NCBI GenBank assembly: GCA_029262315.1
Contig: JAJCZP010000297.1
Coordinates: 1-35,236 of the forward strand
Reading direction: 5' to 3'
Source: Deltaproteobacteria bacterium
GTDB lineage: Bacteria > Desulfobacterota > Binatia > UTPRO1
Length of the DNA stretch: 35,236 nt
A model generated the notes under the pieces. It ran no database searches and had not been told where the DNA came from. It was given only the letters and a program-made list of their open reading frames with translations. This document shows positions 31,998 through 35,236 of the stretch, in pieces (within the stretch, counting starts at the first letter, position 1; every line of letters starts with the position of its first letter). Position numbers and translations under genes: made by a program.

Positions 31998-32594
31998 TCA
32001 TTGTCCGCGAAAACCCGTGGCCACCAGATAGAGCTCGGACGAGCCCTTGCGTGTGGCCGTGAGCCCGATGCGGCGCACTTTCCGGTGGCTCGTTACCAGG
32101 GCGGCCCGCGTCTCCTCTGCCTCGTCGCCCCCGAACGTTTTCAGGACGATCGCGCCGCCGGTTTTCAGACAGGCTGCGGCAACGCGGAGGGTATGCGCCG
32201 CGAGCTCGGCGGCGGCGGCTTCGTCCCGCGGGGCAATCCCAGTGAGCTTCGGCGCGAGGTCCGACAATACGACGTCGGCCTGTCCCTCCAGCAGGGCCAG
32301 GATGCTCGCCGGAAGATTCGGATCGCTGACGTCCGCGTTCAGCAGCCGGATCGCGCGGTTCGGCAGCGGATCGATCGCCACGCGATCGACGCCGACGATG
32401 CGTCCTTTCGCGCCGACGTGCTCGGCGATGACCTGCAGCCATCCCCCTGGCCACGCCCCCAAGTCGACGACGCGCTGGCCACGGGCGAGCACGCGGGTGC
32501 GTTTCTGAATCTCCTCCAGCTTGAAGGCGGCGCGGGAGCGGTAGCCTTCGCGCTTGGCGCGTTCGTAGAACGAATCCTTGCGATCGTAGGCCAC
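31998..32594 (-). CDS. rlmE: 23S rRNA 2'-O-methyltransferase RlmE (FtsJ/RrmJ)
   Basis: A 198-residue SAM-dependent methyltransferase that modifies U2552 of 23S rRNA during 50S assembly. The catalytic K-D-K-E tetrad is complete: K25 (AAFKLEEI), D112 (SDLAPKLTG), K152 (VLKTFGG) and E187 (GSSELYLV). The SAM site is VVDLGAWPGGWLQV, followed by ADVSDP. Length and order match the family. It diverges from the helicase gene, 85 bases apart. Confidence 0.93.
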   Translation of the reverse strand: MAYDRKDSFYERAKREGYRSRAAFKLEEIQKRTRVLARGQRVVDLGAWPGGWLQVIAEHVGAKGRIVGVDRVAIDPLPNRAIRLLNADVSDPNLPASILALLEGQADVVLSDLAPKLTGIAPRDEAAAAELAAHTLRVAAACLKTGGAIVLKTFGGDEAEETRAALVTSHRKVRRIGLTATRKGSSELYLVATGFRGQ

Positions 32595-32618
32595 GGGCCC
32601 TTCTTACCGCAAAAGAAC

Positions 32619-32647
32619 TTTCCATGCCCGAGGTGCTCGTCTATACA
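32619..32647 (+). promoter_or_regulatory. Possible sigma70 promoter of the helicase gene
   Basis: TTTCCA (32619-32624) and TATACA (32642-32647) are spaced by 17 bases, each with four of six matches to the consensus. Transcription would start near 32654, giving a short leader with GAGG at 32669-32672 before ATG 32680. It lies in the 85-base gap between the divergent rlmE and helicase genes. Support is motif only. Confidence 0.35.
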
Positions 32648-32679
32648 GATGCGTTCCGTCGATGGAGTGAGGTGTGGTG

Positions 32680-34941
32680 ATGGACCTGAACGACCGCCAG
32701 CATGAGGCCGTAGCGCACGGAGACGGGCCCGTTCTCGTGCTCGCGGGTGCGGGAAGCGGCAAGACCCGTGTGATTACGGCGCGGATCGCTGCGCTCGTCG
32801 AGGCGGGCGAGCCGCCATGGTCGATCCTCGCACTCACCTTCACCAACAAGGCCGCGGCTGAGATGCGTCGGCGTCTCGAGGCGACGATGGACGGGCGCGC
32901 GTCCGACGTATGGATGAGCACGTTCCACAGCGCGTCGGCGCGTATTCTCCGCCGGCATGCAGCGGTGCTCGGCTACACGCCCGCGTTCACGATCTACGAT
33001 CAGCAGGATACGGCCAAGCTCATCCGACAGTGCATGGCCGATGAGAACATCAACGAGCAGACGATCACGCCAGCGAGCCTCGGTTGGTCGATCGACCGTG
33101 CCAAGAACGAAGCGCTCGAGCCGAAGGACATCAGCCGCCGGGGTGGGCCGTTCGCCGACACGATCGCGCGCGTTTACGCGCGCTACCAGCGCGAACTCGC
33201 GCGCCAGAACGCCGTCGATTTCGGTGATCTAATTCTCCTCGTCGTGCGTCTTTTCCGTGAGGCACCCGACGTGCTCGCGCAGTACACCGGACGGCTCCGT
33301 CACCTCCTTGTCGACGAGTACCAGGACACGAATCGCGCGCAGTATCTCCTGATGCGGGCACTCGTCGAGGGCGAGTCGCCGAATCTCTGCGTGGTTGGCG
33401 ACGACGACCAGGCGATCTACGGCTGGCGCGGTGCCGAGGTGCGGAACATTCTCGACTTCGAACGCGATTTTCCGACGACGCGCGTCATTCGCCTGGAGCA
33501 GAACTACCGCTCGACCAAGACCATCCTTGCCGCGGCGGGCGCCGTTGTCGCCAACAACGCCGATCGGAAGGGCAAGACGCTCTGGACGTCCAACGACGAA
33601 GGCAACGCCGTGACCGTGACGGTCGCGCCCGACGATCTCACCGAGGCGCGGCTAGCGATTGCGGAGGCCAGTCGCCAGTTCGAGCGTGGGCGCACTCTCG
33701 GCGATATCGTCATCTTCTACCGCACCAACGCGCAGTCCCGTGCGCTCGAAGAAGCAGCCATGCGCGCGACCGTGCCGTACACGATCGTCGGCGGTATTCG
33801 GTTCTACGACCGGAAGGAGGTCAAAGATCTGCTGGCCTACCTCCGGGTGCTCGCCAATCCCGCGGACGATCAGAGCCTCGAGCGCATCATCAACGTGCCG
33901 ACGCGTGGCATCGGTTCGCAGACGTTGGCAACGCTCCGTTTGAACGCCCGTGCCCGCGCCGTGTCGCTCGCGGCGCTGATCCTCGCCGGTGACGGCGACG
34001 ACGGGCTCGGCACTGGGCCGACAGGTCGGGTGCGCGCGTTCGGGAAACTTCTCGGTCAGCTGAATACCGCTGTCGACGAATGCTCGACCGCCGCGTTGCT
34101 CGAGATGATCGTCGAGGAGACGGCGTATCGCGATCGGATCGAGCCCGCGGCGGCCGAGAACGTGGACGAATTGATCGGCGTCGCCCGCGATCTCGATGCG
34201 AACGCGCCCGAGGAGGAGTCGAACCGCGATCGGCTTCTCCGGTTCCTGGAAGACGTCGCGCTGCTCTCCGACTGGGACCGCGAGGAAGAAACTCCGGATC
34301 GGTTGACGCTGATGACCCTCCACACATCGAAAGGTCTCGAGTTTCCGGTCGTCTGCATCGTCGGCATGGAAGAGGGCATCTTTCCGCATCAGCGTTCGCT
34401 CGACGATCCCGCCGGGCTCGAGGAAGAACGCCGCCTTTGCTACGTCGGTATGACGCGTGCGCGCGAGGAGCTCTTTCTCTTTCGCGCCGAGCGCCGCCTA
34501 CGTTTCGGCACCGTCAGCGAGCGACTGCCGTCGCAGTTCCTCGACGAGATCCCAGCACACCTCGTCCGTGAAGTCGGGGTCCGTCCCCGTCAGTCCTTCC
34601 GGTCGGGACAAGGAGCACGTCCTGGGTTCCGTCCCGGATCGCGTTCCACGTCGCGCTCATCCTCGCGTGCGCGCGACCAGGTCTCCGGCGACACCACGAT
34701 GGACTACAGCTACAGCCAGGAGGCCAATAGCAATTCCGACGTGGGATTCGGATCCGGCACCGCGACGGCGGGCGAGGGCGGGCTCAGAACCGGCACTCGC
34801 GTCCGACACCCCACATTCGGCGTCGGCATCGTCCGCCGGAGCGAAGGCCGTGGCGACGCCGAAAAGGTATCGGTACAGTTCTCCCGCGCCGGCCTAAAGA
34901 AACTGATCCGCCGCTTCGCCAGCCTAGAAATCGTAGGCTAA
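32680..34941 (+). CDS. UvrD/PcrA-type ATP-dependent DNA helicase
   Basis: A 753-residue superfamily 1 3'-5' helicase of DNA repair. Motifs in order: Q-motif LNDRQHEAV, Walker A AGAGSGKT, Ia TFTNKAAAEM, II VDEYQDT, III GDDDQAIYGWRGA, IV RLEQNYRST, V LMTLHTSKGLEFPVV and VI VGMTRARE. After residue about 620 comes an Arg/Ser-rich low-complexity linker. It ends in a PcrA-like Tudor domain (GTRVRHPTFGVGIV, KKLIRRFASLEIV), the RNA-polymerase-binding module in PcrA. I prefer ATG 32680 (GAGG seven bases upstream) to GTG 32674. UvrD and PcrA are hard to distinguish; the C-terminal domain favours PcrA. Confidence 0.94.
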   Translation: MDLNDRQHEAVAHGDGPVLVLAGAGSGKTRVITARIAALVEAGEPPWSILALTFTNKAAAEMRRRLEATMDGRASDVWMSTFHSASARILRRHAAVLGYTPAFTIYDQQDTAKLIRQCMADENINEQTITPASLGWSIDRAKNEALEPKDISRRGGPFADTIARVYARYQRELARQNAVDFGDLILLVVRLFREAPDVLAQYTGRLRHLLVDEYQDTNRAQYLLMRALVEGESPNLCVVGDDDQAIYGWRGAEVRNILDFERDFPTTRVIRLEQNYRSTKTILAAAGAVVANNADRKGKTLWTSNDEGNAVTVTVAPDDLTEARLAIAEASRQFERGRTLGDIVIFYRTNAQSRALEEAAMRATVPYTIVGGIRFYDRKEVKDLLAYLRVLANPADDQSLERIINVPTRGIGSQTLATLRLNARARAVSLAALILAGDGDDGLGTGPTGRVRAFGKLLGQLNTAVDECSTAALLEMIVEETAYRDRIEPAAAENVDELIGVARDLDANAPEEESNRDRLLRFLEDVALLSDWDREEETPDRLTLMTLHTSKGLEFPVVCIVGMEEGIFPHQRSLDDPAGLEEERRLCYVGMTRAREELFLFRAERRLRFGTVSERLPSQFLDEIPAHLVREVGVRPRQSFRSGQGARPGFRPGSRSTSRSSSRARDQVSGDTTMDYSYSQEANSNSDVGFGSGTATAGEGGLRTGTRVRHPTFGVGIVRRSEGRGDAEKVSVQFSRAGLKKLIRRFASLEIVG

Positions 34942-34978
34942 CCAAGGCCCCAAGCTTCCTAGACTCGCGGCCAACCCA

Positions 34979-35236
34979 GGGAGCAATCGCGGCTTTGCCG
35001 CGGTTCGCGACGCCCATCGGAGCACAGCCGCGGAGCGGCTGCGCGCACGGGGGCTTAAGTGTAGGGAGCAATCGCGGCTTTGCCGCGGTTCGCGACGCCC
35101 ATCGGAGCACAGCCGCGAAGCGGCTGGCGCACGGGGGCTTAAGTGTAGGGAGCAATCGCGGCTTTGCCGCGGTTCGCGACGCCCATCGGAGCACAGCCGC
35201 GAAGCGGCTGGCGCACGGGGGCTTAAGTGTAGGGAG
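34979..35236 (+). repeat. Tandem array of an 84/85-bp GC-rich unit with two hairpins
   Basis: The unit begins GGGAGCAATCGCGG and recurs at 34979, 35064 and 35148, with the first five bases of a fourth copy at 35232 to the window end. Copy 1 is 85 bases, the others 84. Each unit contains two perfect hairpins: CGCGGC-TTT-GCCGCG, and CAGCCGC-GAA-GCGGCTG (loop GGA in copy 1). The first unit differs from the others at a few bases near the second hairpin; units 2 and 3 appear identical. The array begins 38 bases after the helicase stop codon and continues beyond the window. It is non-coding in my reading; the long open frame across it on minus is only the repeat translated. Confidence 0.92.

Noticed and set aside
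34784-35194. Protein-coding frame across the tandem repeats on minus
   Set aside because: The sequence is just the repeat translated with a 28-residue period, and it overlaps the helicase C-terminus.
34979-35236. CRISPR array
   Set aside because: The whole 84/85-base unit repeats; there are no unique spacers and no cas genes in view.

Overview
This is a gene-dense, high-GC chromosomal window, about 35 kb long, from a Gram-negative bacterium. RodZ, RlmE, two periplasmic L,D-transpeptidase-like proteins, lipoproteins and a phasin-like protein point that way. Gene content (paired acyl-CoA dehydrogenases, haloalkane dehalogenase, epoxide hydrolase, phasin) and codon bias suggest an environmental deltaproteobacterial lineage in the broad sense (Myxococcota, Desulfobacterota or Binatota-like). 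No rRNA or marker gene settles the lineage. I saw no tRNA, IS element, prophage or CRISPR array.

Layout. 1-4280 (+): the end of a truncated gene, two small membrane proteins, a two-subunit Na+/solute symporter (DUF4212 small subunit plus SSS large subunit) and a lipoprotein lipase-like hydrolase. 4297-6087: a BNR/Asp-box (Ycf48-like) lipoprotein on minus, and a DUF924 gene broken by a frameshift. 6103-13932: a cassette of four exported proteins in two divergent pairs. On minus are an L,D-transpeptidase-like protein and an SxxK serine hydrolase of the beta-lactamase/PBP fold. On plus are a roughly 1000-residue exported dikinase-like protein (phosphohistidine swivel domain followed by a PPDK-type ATP-grasp) and a second, paralogous L,D-transpeptidase-like protein. 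A RidA gene is translationally coupled to the latter.

13929-17505: small-molecule and xenobiotic enzymes, namely RidA, an NTF2/SnoaL-like protein, a subfamily-I haloalkane dehalogenase, a DsbA-fold HCCA-isomerase-like protein and an epoxide-hydrolase-like enzyme. 17530-21656: rodZ diverges from a TetR regulator that heads an operon with two acyl-CoA dehydrogenases; a near-perfect palindrome covers the tetR start codon. 21713-27842 (+): M14 carboxypeptidase, DUF255/thioredoxin-fold protein, APC permease with a C-terminal USP-like domain, and a hexapeptide acyltransferase.

27887-32594 (-): enoyl-CoA hydratase-like protein, glyoxalase II, a phasin-like coiled-coil protein with an internal duplication, a SIMPL-domain protein and the 23S rRNA methyltransferase RlmE. 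32680-34941 (+): UvrD/PcrA helicase. 34979 to the end: a tandem array of an 84/85-bp unit carrying two perfect hairpins per unit, cut by the window edge.

The best candidate for an undescribed system is the 6.1-13.9 kb cassette. It combines peptidoglycan-type catalytic folds (two YkuD-like proteins and one SxxK enzyme) with an apparently exported, ATP-grasp-containing phosphotransfer protein whose domain order resembles glucan water dikinases rather than PEP synthase. No gap over 300 bases lacks a gene.
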